The notes under the pieces were generated by a model. It worked only from the letters and a program-made list of their open reading frames with translations, was not told the origin of the DNA and ran no database searches. From Diphasiastrum complanatum (Eukaryota > Streptophyta > Lycopodiopsida > Lycopodiales > Lycopodiaceae): a stretch of 64,000 nucleotides of DNA. The position numbers and the translations under genes were made by a program. Of this stretch, positions 34,610 through 45,150 are shown one piece after another (positions within the stretch are counted from its first letter, which is position 1; every line of letters begins with the position of its first letter). The stretch is taken from the NCBI GenBank assembly GCA_029204225.1, contig CM055096.1, positions 31,806,305 through 31,870,304 of the forward strand, given 5' to 3'.

Positions 34610-35474
34610 AAACAACCCGGGAATGCCATGATTGCTAGCACCATTTCTGTGGAAAAGCTCAAGTCTCATAGCCTGTGATACTTGGAGGGATCTTACTTCT
34701 ATCCAGATTTGCTCAGCAAGATGATTCGGGCTAAGCCCTCGGTGCCCCATGATATCATACTAGCAGAGTTTGCTTTCCCCCCTGGTTATCGGTGCTATGC
34801 TCCATACCATTACCTTTCTTCACAAGATATCAGAGTTAGATAATTCTAGATATGATGTTGTTGCTCTCACTTCATCAAACACCATTGCTGGACAAGGAGC
34901 CAAGCATTCTTGGTATGGTAGTGTCTCAGCCCTTCTTCAGACTTAGGGCTTATCTGTACTTGATCTTCCAAGCGGGACCCATGCTTATATCAGACAGCAG
35001 ATTTATCGGAGCTACATACGCACTATATGGTCACAGCCTGACCCTGATAGGGTCAAGATACATTTCTATGGCACACATCTACTACGGTTGGATACTACAG
35101 GCATTCCTATCCTTCCAGCATATCTTACACAACCGCTATCTTTTGGTCTAAGGTATCATATGGGACAGCTTCGAGTCTCTTCTCATCAGCTTGCTATCGA
35201 GACGGGTAGATACAAGGACACTCCCAGATTGCAGAGGATCTGTCAGCTTTGCTTTCTTCAGGAGGTGGAGGATGAGTTTCATTTCATCTTTCTTTGTCCA
35301 GTATATTATGAGATCAAAGGGCGATACCACTGTTTATACAGAGATACTCCTCTCACGCTGCGATTCTTCCTCAAGTATCCAAACCCCAGATGTGTAGGTC
35401 TTCTATTGAGAGAGATGTATACTCTACGAGCTTCACTTCTACCTACGCTCCCAGACATGGATCACAGTTAGGCT
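34610..35474 (+). pseudogene. LINE ORF2 thumb and C-terminal Cys/His region
   Basis: The plus strand shows DTWRDLTSIQ, then LLSKMIRAKPSVPHDIILAE, then DVVALTSSNTIAGQG, and finally a clean C-terminus from 35088: LRVSSHQLAIETGRY, ICQLCFLQEVEDEFHFIFLC and YNxxR-like text. The C-x2-C...H-x3-C pattern is the C-terminal zinc finger common in LINEs with this type of ORF2. Frameshifts occur upstream of 35088. The ORF stops at 35469-35471, and a 3'UTR follows, interrupted at 35763 by an LTR element. Confidence 0.85.
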
Positions 35475-35763
35475 CATATTACCCAGTTCTTCCAGAAGCG
35501 AGACAGAGAGGATATTTCAGTTGTGGATTTGAATTCCCCGTTCGGAGATCGAAGACACAGAGAGTCTCACATAATTCTGCTAGATCCAGGATTACCAGAT
35601 CTTCACGTGCTTCCCGCAAGTCTACAGCACGCTCCACTACTATGATCACTCATTATTTCCAACTTACTCGTAGCTAGTCTCCTCTGCAGGGCAGGTGGTT
35701 AAGCTTTTGCATTGTACCCTCACAAGCTGGTGGTCAAGCTTTGATACTTCTTCTTAGATATAG
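35475..35763 (+). other. LINE 3'UTR, left part
   Basis: Non-coding continuation of the LINE up to the target duplication TATAG (35759-35763). It resumes after the LTR element at 40908. Confidence 0.65.
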
Positions 35764-36685
35764 TGTTGTAAAGCTGACTCGGGTGCACCCAGCGTGCCCT
35801 GTAAGACTCAAAGGGGTGACACTCTCTAAGGTCCCAGAGCAAGTTAGAACGTCAAGGACTGAGCCTCCGACCTGTGGTGAGCCAGTCAAGTAGTCATAAG
35901 TCATGAGCTAGCTCTGGAGCTCGAATCATGGCCTAGTCAGGAAAGCAAATTGATTCGGCCGCCTGGACGGCTCCCGGGACCCATGTCCGAGAGCCAGACT
36001 GATTCTGCCAGGCTTGCCAGGCTTAATCAGCAAAATAAAAAACTAAGTCCTAAAAAGCGTGCTTTACCAGAAAGCACTATGTTTCAAACCAGAGGGGGTG
36101 CGCTGAATCATAGCAGAACTATAGGGGGTGAGTCCGGCAGATAGAAACTTGGGCAGCTCAACCAGCGCCAGGAATCCAGTCGCCAGGTCTCAGCTCCCTC
36201 TACCAGCACGAGCCAGGCACAATGCCCAGCACGTGTTGGTGGCCCCAAGACCGGTCAGTCTATGTATGAATGTAACCTCTTCCAAATCTAATAAAGTCGA
36301 TCCTTGGGGATGATTACCATTTCGGTTTCGCCTCCGGGACTGGTCCAAGTGGAAGGACCCTTACTACAACCTTTTTGCGTCGCTGGCGCCTAAGGGTCCC
36401 TGTCATCGACATGGGGCTTGCCGCTATGCCAATTGGTCAGTTTGGCGACCACTATGCCTTGGGTTTCATGTGTGGCTTGTCTTTGCCTTTGGTTACCTTT
36501 TGGGGACGGATTCTGAGTTGGCTTTCGGGTTGGTTGGGATTCCAATTTTCTTAAGTCTGAATGGTTAAGCTTGTTACGTTTCTGAGTTGGCTTTTACGTA
36601 AGTGCATGATGGATGAATGTTAGACTTAAGCGCGTGTTGGGGAAACCGCTCAAGTCCCAGCGCCCTTTGAGGCGTCGGCGCAACA
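35764..36685 (+). repeat. 5' LTR of the gag-protease element
   Basis: Starts TGTTGTAAAGCTGACTCGGG and ends CGGCGCAACA just before the primer site. A possible polyadenylation word AATAAAG lies at about 36289 near GTATGAATGTAACC. Confidence 0.95.
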
Positions 36686-36687
36686 TG

Positions 36688-36701
36688 TGGTATCAGAGCC
36701 G
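36688..36701 (+). promoter_or_regulatory. Primer-binding site, initiator-Met tRNA
   Basis: TGGTATCAGAGCCG begins two bases after the 5' LTR. Confidence 0.93.
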
Positions 36702-36775
36702 ACTAGCCGGTCAGCTACGCAAGTCTCACAGGGATGGCCACATTTTGGGATTTGTCAAGACAACCGTTGCGCAAG

Positions 36776-37163
36776 GTGCTGCCCACAGTGTAAGCACGGG
36801 TGCGTCCACGGTCGAGGTGGTCGGCAGAACGGGGGACTTGATGAGTCAAAGTGCTGCCCTCGAGGTCTAAGCACGGTCAGTTCCCGCGGTTCGGGCCTGG
36901 CGCCGTCTGCACGTAGGACAGATGAGGCAATGTGCTGCCATTAGATTGGTGAAAGCACGGTCTCTGCCTTGTGGGGTGCGGGGTGACATATTCAAACTGT
37001 ACGGGTTAACCATTGATACAGAGATGCTGCTCGAATTCGGGTGTAAAGCACGGGTGGTTAGCTGCCGGTGCGGGATAGCTGCCGATCGTTTACCTATAAG
37101 GGCTATCGACCAAAAAGTGGTGGGGCGTGACTGAGGCAATGTGCTGCTTAATGGTGAAAGCAC
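36776..37163 (+). repeat. Four GTGCT...AGCAC hairpin units in the leader
   Basis: GTGCTGCC-type words are each followed 14-22 nt later by AAGCAC-GG: 36776/36793, 36851/36870, 36932/36954 and 37141/37159 (start of each arm). The arms GTGCT and AGCAC are complementary, so each can form a 5-bp stem. Flanks also recur (GAGGCAATGTGCTGC twice). Confidence 0.85.
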
Positions 37164-37443
37164 GGATGGTTCGATAAGGGGGTTTGTGGCTTGAGAGGGA
37201 TCCTCTGTGTTTGCTTTGGTTGGTATGTTCCGTTTGTTGTGTGCTTGCTTGGACACAAATGACCTGGTTCCTACTTGGCTCTCAGGTGATGTGGGCGTGC
37301 TAAGTCTGAGGAGGGGATATTTTCATTGAAGCTGATTTAATAAAGAAGAAAAGAGAGTTGTGGGGCCCGGCCGACAGAAGGGAGAGTTTCAAAAATAAAA
37401 AGGATTGAGGCGATAATCTGTTGGAAGTACACCTCTTACTATA

Positions 37444-39622
37444 ATGGAGGACCACCTTGAAGAGTTACGAGCATTGACGGACGGACAAGAGCTGGCTCGA
37501 GAATACAGCTCTCGCATGCATCGAGATGGCACCAGGTCCAAGAGAAAGAAAGAGCGTATGCACTCCACAGTGGCGCCTCTCCAAGAAGAGATGGGTGGCC
37601 CTTCTGAACCTACACCAAGAGACGAACCCTTGCCAGAGGCGCAACAAGACCTCTTTGAAGTGAAGATGCGGCAATACTTATCAAGCGCAATGACGGCTAT
37701 GCTTAGCGAGGTGAAGAAAAACAGAGAAACAGAAAGGAAAGAATGGCAAACATCCTTGCGAACCATGAACCTTACTCAATTTAACCTTGCTAGAGAAATG
37801 AGAGACGGGCTAACACAGCTCGAAGCCAGGTTTGAAGAGTTGGAAGCAACTAGGGGGAATGCAGTGGCGCCTCCTCCACAGATACCAAGAGAACCACGAG
37901 CGCGAAACACGGAAGGCCCAAGGAAGACTGCCAAAGTGAAAGCACCACCTACTTTCAAAGGAGAGCGTGACATTCGAGCTGTGGAAGATTGGTTCACATG
38001 GACCATTACTTCCGTCTGATGAACACTCCTGAGGAAGAAAGAACGGACTTGGCATTAGCATATTTTGAGGGCTACACTACAAACTGGTACCGGATGGCAG
38101 GAATGCATTTCCAGACATGGGACGCATTCAAAGCCGCGTTACCATGAGATTGAGGACAAAATTATCGGGGCTCAAACAGAAAGGGTCATTGCGAGAGTAC
38201 CTCAATAAATTCAGACAGAGTGTATGGGTTATTGAAGATATGTCCGAGGCGGACAAAACTCATTACCTCTTGTTTGGAATGCAATCTTGGACCCGGCGTG
38301 CAATAGACAGCTACATGCCCCATGATTTCAATTCAACTATTCGAGCGGCTGAAATGGTTTGTGATTATGCGAGCACATTGGCACTAGCTGCTCCCGCAAC
38401 CTCAACAAGAGTATTTAGTGGATCCAGACCGAGTCCGAGCTTCTTTTCAAGGGGGGACTCAGCTTCAAATGGCAACCAAGCCTCGAGTAGCGTGAACAAA
38501 TTCCCAACAAAAACAGGGTTTGGCAACCAAGGCAACAATGGAGGGAACATGTTCCAGAGAAGAAACAATGTTGGACCTTCAGCTAGTCACAGCAACAGCT
38601 CACCAACAGTGGGCAGTTCCATGCGTTGCTTCAACTGTCATCAGCAAGGTCACTCTTGGAGGTCATGCCCCAAACCATTGAATAAGCAAATCATGGCTGC
38701 CATTGAAGGATTTGATAGGATGGAGAGAGAGGCATTTGATCAAGAAGATGGTGAACAGGATGACGAAGAGGACCCAGAAACGGATTTGACGGAGTCTGAC
38801 CTAAATGCCTTACAACAAATAGGGGCACTTGCGGCGTATTGTGAACATCTTATGGCAACTCCTGCGAGAGGATCAAAGTTATTGTACCTGAAAGGCTGTA
38901 TTCAAGGCAGGATCATTTACTTCATGGTAGACCTGGGGGCGTCACATAACTACTTGTCAGAAAAATTGACAGGGGAATTGGACATCCAATGTGAAGAAAA
39001 TGTGACTCCTATTTGTGTGGAGACCGCGAAAGGTACAATGACCACTTGTAGATTGGCAACCAACTTACCAATCTCCCTGGGAACCTGGAAGAATCGACTA
39101 ACGTTCACAATCTTGAAGATGGATGCCTTCGACGCTATTTTGGGATTAAGCTGGTTTAACGAACATGTGGTGGCCTTCTTGGCAAAAGGGGTTAACCTTG
39201 TGTTATTATATAATGGCAGGAGACCTTGTGTCGTCAGAGCTGTGCCAGGGGACCAACTAGAAAAGAACGACACAAATGAACCTGAGCCAACCATTCCTCC
39301 CAATCTCATTCACCTCTTTAACGAAGGACAGCCAACAGTGACAGACCAGCTGACATGGGAACAAATGGAGCCAACATTGCCTACAGTCTCTACATCAAAG
39401 GTGAATTCAAGTGCCGATGCAGAGCTCAAGGAGCTCACCTTGTGTGACCAAGCGAAAGCTCCCTTCTTTAACGAAGGACATCCAACAGTGACAAACCAGC
39501 TGACGCGAGGTCAAATGGAGCCAACATTGCCTGCAGCTTCTACATCAGAGGTGAATCTAAGTGCCAATGCAGAGCTCAAGGAGCTCAACCTGGGCGACCA
39601 AACGAAATATCTAGAGTCCTAG
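37444..39622 (+). pseudogene. Gypsy-type gag-protease, two frameshifts
   Basis: Met 37444 opens a charged N-terminus (EDHLEELRALTDGQELARE) with a helical region (MREVKKN-like, LTQLEARFEELEATR). The Retrotrans_gag domain includes WYRMAGMHFQTWDAF and LREYLNKFRQSVW. The zinc knuckle CFNCHQQGHSWRSC is at about 38626-38667. An acidic linker follows, then a retropepsin with VDLGASHNYLS (D-L-G rather than the usual D-S/T-G) and DAILGLSWF. The C-terminal tail has a duplicated module of about 50 residues (FNEG-PTV...QMEPTLP). Frame changes occur near 38000 and 38140, inside Gag. The reading ends at TAG 39620-39622. No RT follows. Confidence 0.92.
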
Positions 39623-39979
39623 GGGACTCATCCAGACGTGCGACGAAAACGACATATCTGAGGCTTAAGGGAGCCGTAAGTACCTTTTTCTTTCATGTTA
39701 ATAAAGTAAGCCACATTTCTCATTGAGGAGTGAGCTTCAGTCTAATGTCTAAGTGCAGCAGCTTTACACAGGTTTTACGTAAGTGAACTAAATCCACACT
39801 TTTCCTGTGCTGGGTGCAAAACACAATATCATTACTTCTCTTTACAGTTGGTTTCCTTTGGCCGGTGAATCAAGCCCGTGCCCTTGTATATGTGACTAAA
39901 GTCTGGCCGATGAATTAAGCCCGTGCCATGAGTCTTAGGTTCTAGTTTGGCCCTGATGAGGACATCAGCTTTCTCAAAC

Positions 39980-39989
39980 GAGGGGAGGA
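39980..39989 (+). promoter_or_regulatory. Polypurine tract
   Basis: GAGGGGAGGA directly precedes the 3' LTR. Confidence 0.88.
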
Positions 39990-40907
39990 TGTTGTAAAGC
40001 TGACTCGGGTGCACCCAGCGTGCCCTGTAAGACTCAAAGGGGTGACACTCTCTAAGGTCCCAAAGCAAGTTAGAACGTCAAGGACTGAGCCTCCGACCTG
40101 TGGTGAGCCAGTCAAGTAGTCACAAGTCATGAGCTAGCTCTGGAGCTCGAGTCATGGCCTAGTCAGAAAAGCAAGTTGATTTGGCCGCCGGGACGGCTCC
40201 CGGGACCCATGTCCGGGAGCCAGACTGATTCTGCCAGGCTTGCTAGGCTTAATCAGCAAAATAAAAACTAAGTCCTAAAAAGCGTGCTTTACCAGAAAGC
40301 ACTATGTTTCAAACCAGAGGGGGTGCGCCGAATCACAGCAGAACTATAGGGGGAGTCCGGCAGACAGAAACTTGGGCAGCTCAACCAGCGCCAGGAATCC
40401 AGTCGCCAGGTCTCAGCTCCCTCTACCAGCACGAGCCAGGCACAATGCCCAGTACGTGTTGGTGGCCCCGAGACCGGTCAGTCTATGTATGAATGTAACC
40501 TCTTCCAAATCTAATAAAGTTGATCCTTGGGGATGATTACCATTTCGGTTTCGCCTCCGGGACTGGTCCAAGTGGAAGGACCCTTACTACAACCTTTTTG
40601 CGTCGCTGGCGCCTAAGGCCCCCTGTCATCGACATGGGGCTTGCCGCTATGCCAATTGGTCAGTTGGCGACCACTATGCCTTGGGTTTCATGTGTGGCTT
40701 GTCTTTGCCTTTGGTTACCTTTTGGGGACGGATTCTGAGTTGGCTTTCGGGTTGGTTGGGATTCCAGTTTTCTTAAGTCTAAATGGTTAAGCTTGTTACG
40801 TTTCTGAGTTGGCTTTTACGTAAGTGCATGATGGATGAATGTTAGACTTAAGCGCGTGTTGGGGAAACCGCTCAAGTCCCAGCGCCCTTTGAGGCGCCGG
40901 CGCAACA
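39990..40907 (+). repeat. 3' LTR of the gag-protease element
   Basis: Matches 35764-36685 with about 22 substitutions and three small indels. It is followed by TATAG, the target duplication. Confidence 0.95.
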
Positions 40908-41060
40908 TATAGAGAGATAGATATACTAGTTCTTTCTTTTTTATTAGTAAATAAGTCTGTATGCGGACAATGCTCCTCACTTTTTGTACTCTCTTTTGTC
41001 TTATGTACCTTTGGGTCCCAAAAGACGTTAATAATAAGAATTCTAATTCTAATTCTCTCT
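40908..41060 (+). other. LINE 3'UTR, right part and 3' tail
   Basis: Resumes the LINE 3' region after the LTR insertion and ends with CTTATGTACC...CCCAAAAGACGTTAATAA and an (AATTCT)n-like tail at 41035-41060. The same tail words occur at 42067-42118 and 42240-42290. Confidence 0.65.
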
Positions 41061-42118
41061 CGATAGCAGCCTAGGGCACTCCCCCTCCAGCAATGGCAGC
41101 CTAGCGCTCTCTCTGGGCAGCATTGGCCTGATCTGGGCAGGGTCTAATTTGGGCACTCTCATCTCTTCTGTTGAGATGCGCAATTAGTTGCGGGTTGCTG
41201 ATCTGTGGCTCTACCGCCATGGATTTTGAGTGGGTAACCACCCGTCGGAAACACAAGAAAATTTCCAGTGAAGTTCCTGCCTCACCAACTCCCACCATTG
41301 CTCCAGCTACTGCCGTACTAACCCCACTTACGGATTTTGATATGCGGGCGATCATAAGCGGAATGGAAATCCAACTTCAAAAGCACTCGTACAGTAGTAT
41401 CGCTCTACAAGAAAAGGTGAAGATGCTTGAAGATGAAAATGCAAACCTCAAAGAATAGTTGACAGCCAAGAACTCTCAAATTGATCCTAGTCATGTCAAA
41501 GCCCTGGAAGACAAAATCCAAACTTCGACCAAAACTTGGGCAGACTTGCTCAAGAACTCGGAAGGAAAGAATACGATGGTAATTTCACAGGCAATGCAGG
41601 AACAAAGCAAGAGGGAATATAAAACCCAAAACATTCGCGTCCAAGGTTTTTCTCTTGAAACCGAGCCCCTTCTTGCAGCCAAGGAACTGTTAGCTTCACT
41701 CTCTTACGAGGAACAGGAAGATGTTGTGAAAGCAGCATGGCGTAGTAAGTTTGACACTTCGGTAATTTTCATTCGTTTCAAATACACTGATTATCGAGAC
41801 AAAGTTCTTAAGCGTCGTGGATGTCTTAAAGGTAGCAACATTTTCGTCCATGAAGACCGTAAGCAACTCATCGAGGAAGCGAATTCAAAAGGGAAAAAGG
41901 TTATATTCCATGATGGACAACATTTTTTTATTGACGCTTGTTAGAGATTGTTCAGAGTTAGGTTGAGAGTTAGAGCACTGAAGGGATATTTTTTCTCTTC
42001 TTAGTTAGTTTTGGTTTTAGTGATGTTGTTTTGACGGCATTGCTCCATATTGGTGCCATCCATTTTGATGTACCTATTCGTCTTATACGCCTTTTGGCAT
42101 GGAAAAGACGTTAACAAA
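41060..42118 (+). mobile_element. ORF1-only LINE
   Basis: A short GC-rich 5' region (41060-41218) is followed by an ORF1-like reading frame (41219-41944), then about 170 bp of 3' sequence that ends in the LINE tail words GATGTACCTATTCG...GGAAAAGACGTTAACAA and a (CTT)n(CT)n tail. There is no ORF2. The layout recalls mammalian HAL1 half-LINEs. It starts exactly where the preceding LINE's tail ends. Confidence 0.7.
41219..41944 (+). pseudogene. LINE ORF1-like nucleic-acid-binding protein, one stop
   Basis: Met 41219 (MDFEWVTTRRKHKK) opens a basic and Pro/Ala/Thr-rich N-terminus, followed by a predicted coiled coil (LQEKVKMLEDENANLKE, then LEDKIQTSTKTWADLLKNS) interrupted by TAG at 41456-41458. 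Then comes an RRM-like fold as in LINE ORF1 proteins: NIRVQGFSLETEPLLAAKEL, VIFIRFKYTDYRDKVLKRRG, LKGSNIFVHEDR. It ends FIDAC at 41944. ORF1 proteins coat LINE RNA in the RNP. Apart from the single stop the frame is open. Confidence 0.75.
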
Positions 42119-42148
42119 GCTTCTTCTTCTTCTTCTTCTTCTTCTTCT

Positions 42149-42229
<81 letters not shown>
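42119..42229. repeat. (TTC)n(TC)n microsatellite tail
   Basis: About 11 TTC units followed by about 38 TC units, positioned as the 3' tail of the ORF1-only LINE. Confidence 0.95.
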
Positions 42230-42231
<2 letters not shown>

Positions 42232-42300
42232 GTACTTTTCACTCTTATGTACCTATTGGTACCAAAAGAAATTTTAAAAAAATTCTCTCTTTCTCTCAAA
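42230..42300 (+). repeat. Third LINE tail copy, strongly truncated
   Basis: ATGTACTTTTCACTCTTATG, then TACCTATTGGTACCAAAAGA and a TC-rich end aligns with the 40985-41060 tail. It looks like a 5'-truncated insertion into the microsatellite. Confidence 0.55.
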
Positions 42301-42439
42301 AGTCAGATTCTCTGACCAAAAGAATCTATTTCACATGTGGCAAATTCAAATGCCATGAAACACTCGTACATGCCAAATTTGTGCTTAAAAACCCTTTTTT
42401 ATTAGAAAATAAACTTAAATATAAATCATAGAATTAATG

Positions 42440-42690
42440 AACTGTTAACGGTTCAGTATGGTTCTAAGAACCGTACGGTTCACAATATTTTTTTAGGGGG
42501 AATGATTAATTAATTTTTTTTTTACAGAGAGAGGGGTCAAAAAACGAGCTATGAGGGTTTTTTTTTGGGGGGGGGATTAGGATATTAATTAATTAATTAA
42601 TTAATTAATTAATTTTTTAGGTGAACCGTACCACGGTTCAAGGAACCGTGGTACGGTTCCTGCCACGGTTCTGGGAACTGTGGGTTTTAT
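42440..42690. repeat. AACCGT/ACGGTT palindrome cluster with a perfect 17-bp hairpin
   Basis: Perfect arms GAACCGTACCACGGTTC (42623-42639) and GAACCGTGGTACGGTTC (42643-42659) are separated by AAG. Related words lie at 42447-42482 (ACGGTTCAG, GAACCGTACGGTTC) and 42660-42690. An (AATT)n run (42583-42615) separates the two parts. Confidence 0.93.
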
Positions 42691-42699
42691 GATATAAAT

Positions 42700-44300
42700 A
42701 ATGGAACTGATGTTATTTACAAGAAATTCCCACACAAATGAAAAGTTGAAAATGGACGAGTGACTAGCTGGAAACAATTCAAAAGCCACAAAACCCACAC
42801 GGACAATGAGCCTATAGCTTTATAAAATGCGCTGCTGACTGAAGAAATCCTTCAGGAGAGACAGACTACAGTTACTAGTATGAAACCAAAAAGGTTTGTT
42901 CCGGGCTTGCCCAAGCTGCAGTTACCTTCAGCTTAGTTGTGCACATTTTGAGGAAAAGAGTAATTTTTATGAAATTTGGGTGCCCCACGGATGATTAAAT
43001 ACTTCAGATCCAATTGTCCTATATGGAGTGGTGCCCCATTAGGCATAAGTATCACTAATTGATTGTATGTAGCTAGGTGGTACCCGAGCACAGTTGACTT
43101 GTTTCATGAACACCTATATGCTCCTCCACAAATGACTTGCTATGCTGATGTACAGCTATTTTGAACTGGCAATGGGAATTAGGTAGTCGAGATCTAGCAA
43201 GTGGACTCCAGCCGAGCCCCAGCAAGCCATTAACATTTAGGGGTTTCACCCCTGGTAAAGAATTGCCAACACATGGGGTTCAATAGCTCTAATAGGCATT
43301 GGTAGTTGGCAGCAGTTAATTATCTGCAAGCAGGGAGCCTACCTCCCTTGAATTAGCACTAACAGGTCTTGCAGAAAGCCATGACCAGAGGTTCCAATAA
43401 AACAGATCCAGAGCTGAAATTTCCCAAATGAGCAAGCCAAGTGGGAGATTTGCAAACATGGACTTTACCACTATATAAATGTCATGAGTAGACCTTTCTA
43501 GCAAAAAGACCGTAATTTCTCAACGATGTGTACCACTCCACCTCCTGACTCTGATAAGATGAAGAGGCACACAAATACCTTTGAATGTTTTCCTATATAC
43601 TGCAAATCATTGAGAAATAAAGTCCCGAGGTGAGTTTATCTGACCCGCGATGACATCCACCAAAGCGCCACCATTGCAAGAAGAGTAGGCCTTTCAAAAA
43701 AACACTAATGAAAGAATTGAAGAGAAATGAGCAAGAATAAGGGACATAACCACATTACCGCATGACTGTATCGAAAAAGAATAACACCAACACAGTAAAT
43801 GGTAATGAAGCATGCCAAACAAAGATGGAAACCCGTAAAGCAGTCAGTATCTATGGCATGAGTCGAAGGAAAAAGGACTGCAACAAAAGCATAATCTGCT
43901 ATTTCGAGGTAAAAAATAAATAGCAACAAAAGTAAAAGAAATCGAACTTTAGTGACTAGATGCTACAGAGTTGAGGACACGGAGTAAAGAGAATATGCCT
44001 GGTTGTAACTCCGTTGCGCCAGTTCGTGAGATGAAGAAGACGAATGATCACTGGGCAGGCTCATGGTCCATCTCACAGATAACGAGCCTTTATGATGTTC
44101 CTTTCAAACCCTCGAAAAGCCGCTGCTTCTTTGAAAATATTCCAATCTGGAATGTGTTCCAAGAAAATACCAAAATAACTGTACGGTTGTATAAGTTCAC
44201 AATACGGCTGCAGCAATCTTACGAAAAACCACCAGATCTTGCCGCCGCTAAACATGAACAAAGCCCCAAGATTAGGAACGAACACTGTCAACGAAAATAA
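42700..44300. other. Unassigned; possible 5' intron of a minus-strand gene
   Basis: No coding domain was recognised on either strand. Confidence 0.3.
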
Positions 44301-44309
44301 AGTGTCACC

Positions 44310-45150
44310 AAACAAACCCTAACAAGCACACAAACGCCATCGCATGACGAAATTTCGACAAACCGTAACAGATCTGCATCAAACCAGTACGAATGGGCAT
44401 ACCTGATAGAGGGATGTTGCAAAATGATGCCAAATAAGAGAAGACTCAGAGGCGCTTCGCTAAACTCGCTGCCAACAGAGGGTAAAAGAGGGGTTGGAAG
44501 GATTGGCTGATGCAGAACGCAAAAGATAGGGTATAGGAAGATGCAAAGCATGCGCTATTGGACAGCAACCATCGACCTGCAGGAATCATCAATGAGAGCA
44601 TACGCAGAGCAGCAGGCAGAAGGAAAAGCGAAGGAGAAAGAGAAGAAAAAGCAAAGGAAAAGCAGCCAGCGGCAGCAATGGCAACAGCAACAGCAGCAGG
44701 AAGAAGGAAATACTATAATGAATGGGAAAAAGCTGAGATATAGCGCCGTTGGGCACAGCATATTCCATGCCCAAGGTCTAGATCTTGCCACGTGTCGTAA
44801 TACCACTTAAATCCATCTCAACGGTCAGAGCTGGTTAGGACGTGGCGAGTTCTGAACGCTAATCGTAAATCCAACGGTAGAGCTCTCGAAATGCCCGGTG
44901 CCTTTAAGATACTGAACAAAGGCCGAGTAGACGGAACAGCGAAAGGAAGGTCCAGGGGCCAGGGATGAATCTTATCAGCACGACACATCTTAGGTCCACC
45001 CACTCCGATGCTTGCCACGCGTCCTATGTGCCACTTGGACTGTTTTGAACGATCGATGTAGACCAGCTGGCAGGATCTTAATGGTGGCGGGCTTAAAAGC
45101 CTGGCGTGCCAGAGATACTAGGCAAGTCGGGTAAGCTACTACTCAAACGC
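44310..45150 (-). promoter_or_regulatory. Promoter and 5'UTR-like region, minus strand
   Basis: Reading the minus strand, 45100-44760 is relatively GC-rich, with the AACGGT and CCACGTGT/CACGTGGC-type words common in plant promoters. 44740-44600 is a long pyrimidine-rich tract typical of plant 5' leaders, and CTGCAG|GTCGATGG near 44575 could be a splice donor. No TE was recognised. It might be the 5' end of the SMG7 transcription unit, about 14 kb upstream of its first visible coding exon. That link is inference. Confidence 0.35.

Larger units (their letters stand above)
35764..40907 (+). mobile_element. Non-autonomous gypsy-like LTR element with gag-protease only
   Basis: Direct LTRs of 922 and 918 bp (TGTTGTAAAG...GCAACA), a primer site, a polypurine tract and an exact 5-bp target duplication TATAG on both sides (35759-35763, 40908-40912). 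The 3.3-kb interior encodes a Retrotrans_gag-type Gag, one zinc knuckle and a retropepsin domain. RT, RNase H and integrase are absent. This layout matches the class of terminal-repeat elements with only a GAG domain (TR-GAG). Replication would need pol supplied in trans. LTR identity is about 97-98% by eye. Confidence 0.95.

Noticed and set aside
35950-36870. Frames inside the 5' LTR and leader
   Set aside because: The same frames recur in the 3' LTR at 40304-40738. They are non-coding LTR sequence.
41219-41944. Host RNA-binding protein gene
   Set aside because: An RRM-like region after a coiled coil, flanked by LINE tails and a microsatellite tail, fits LINE ORF1 better. It has no introns and carries an in-frame stop.
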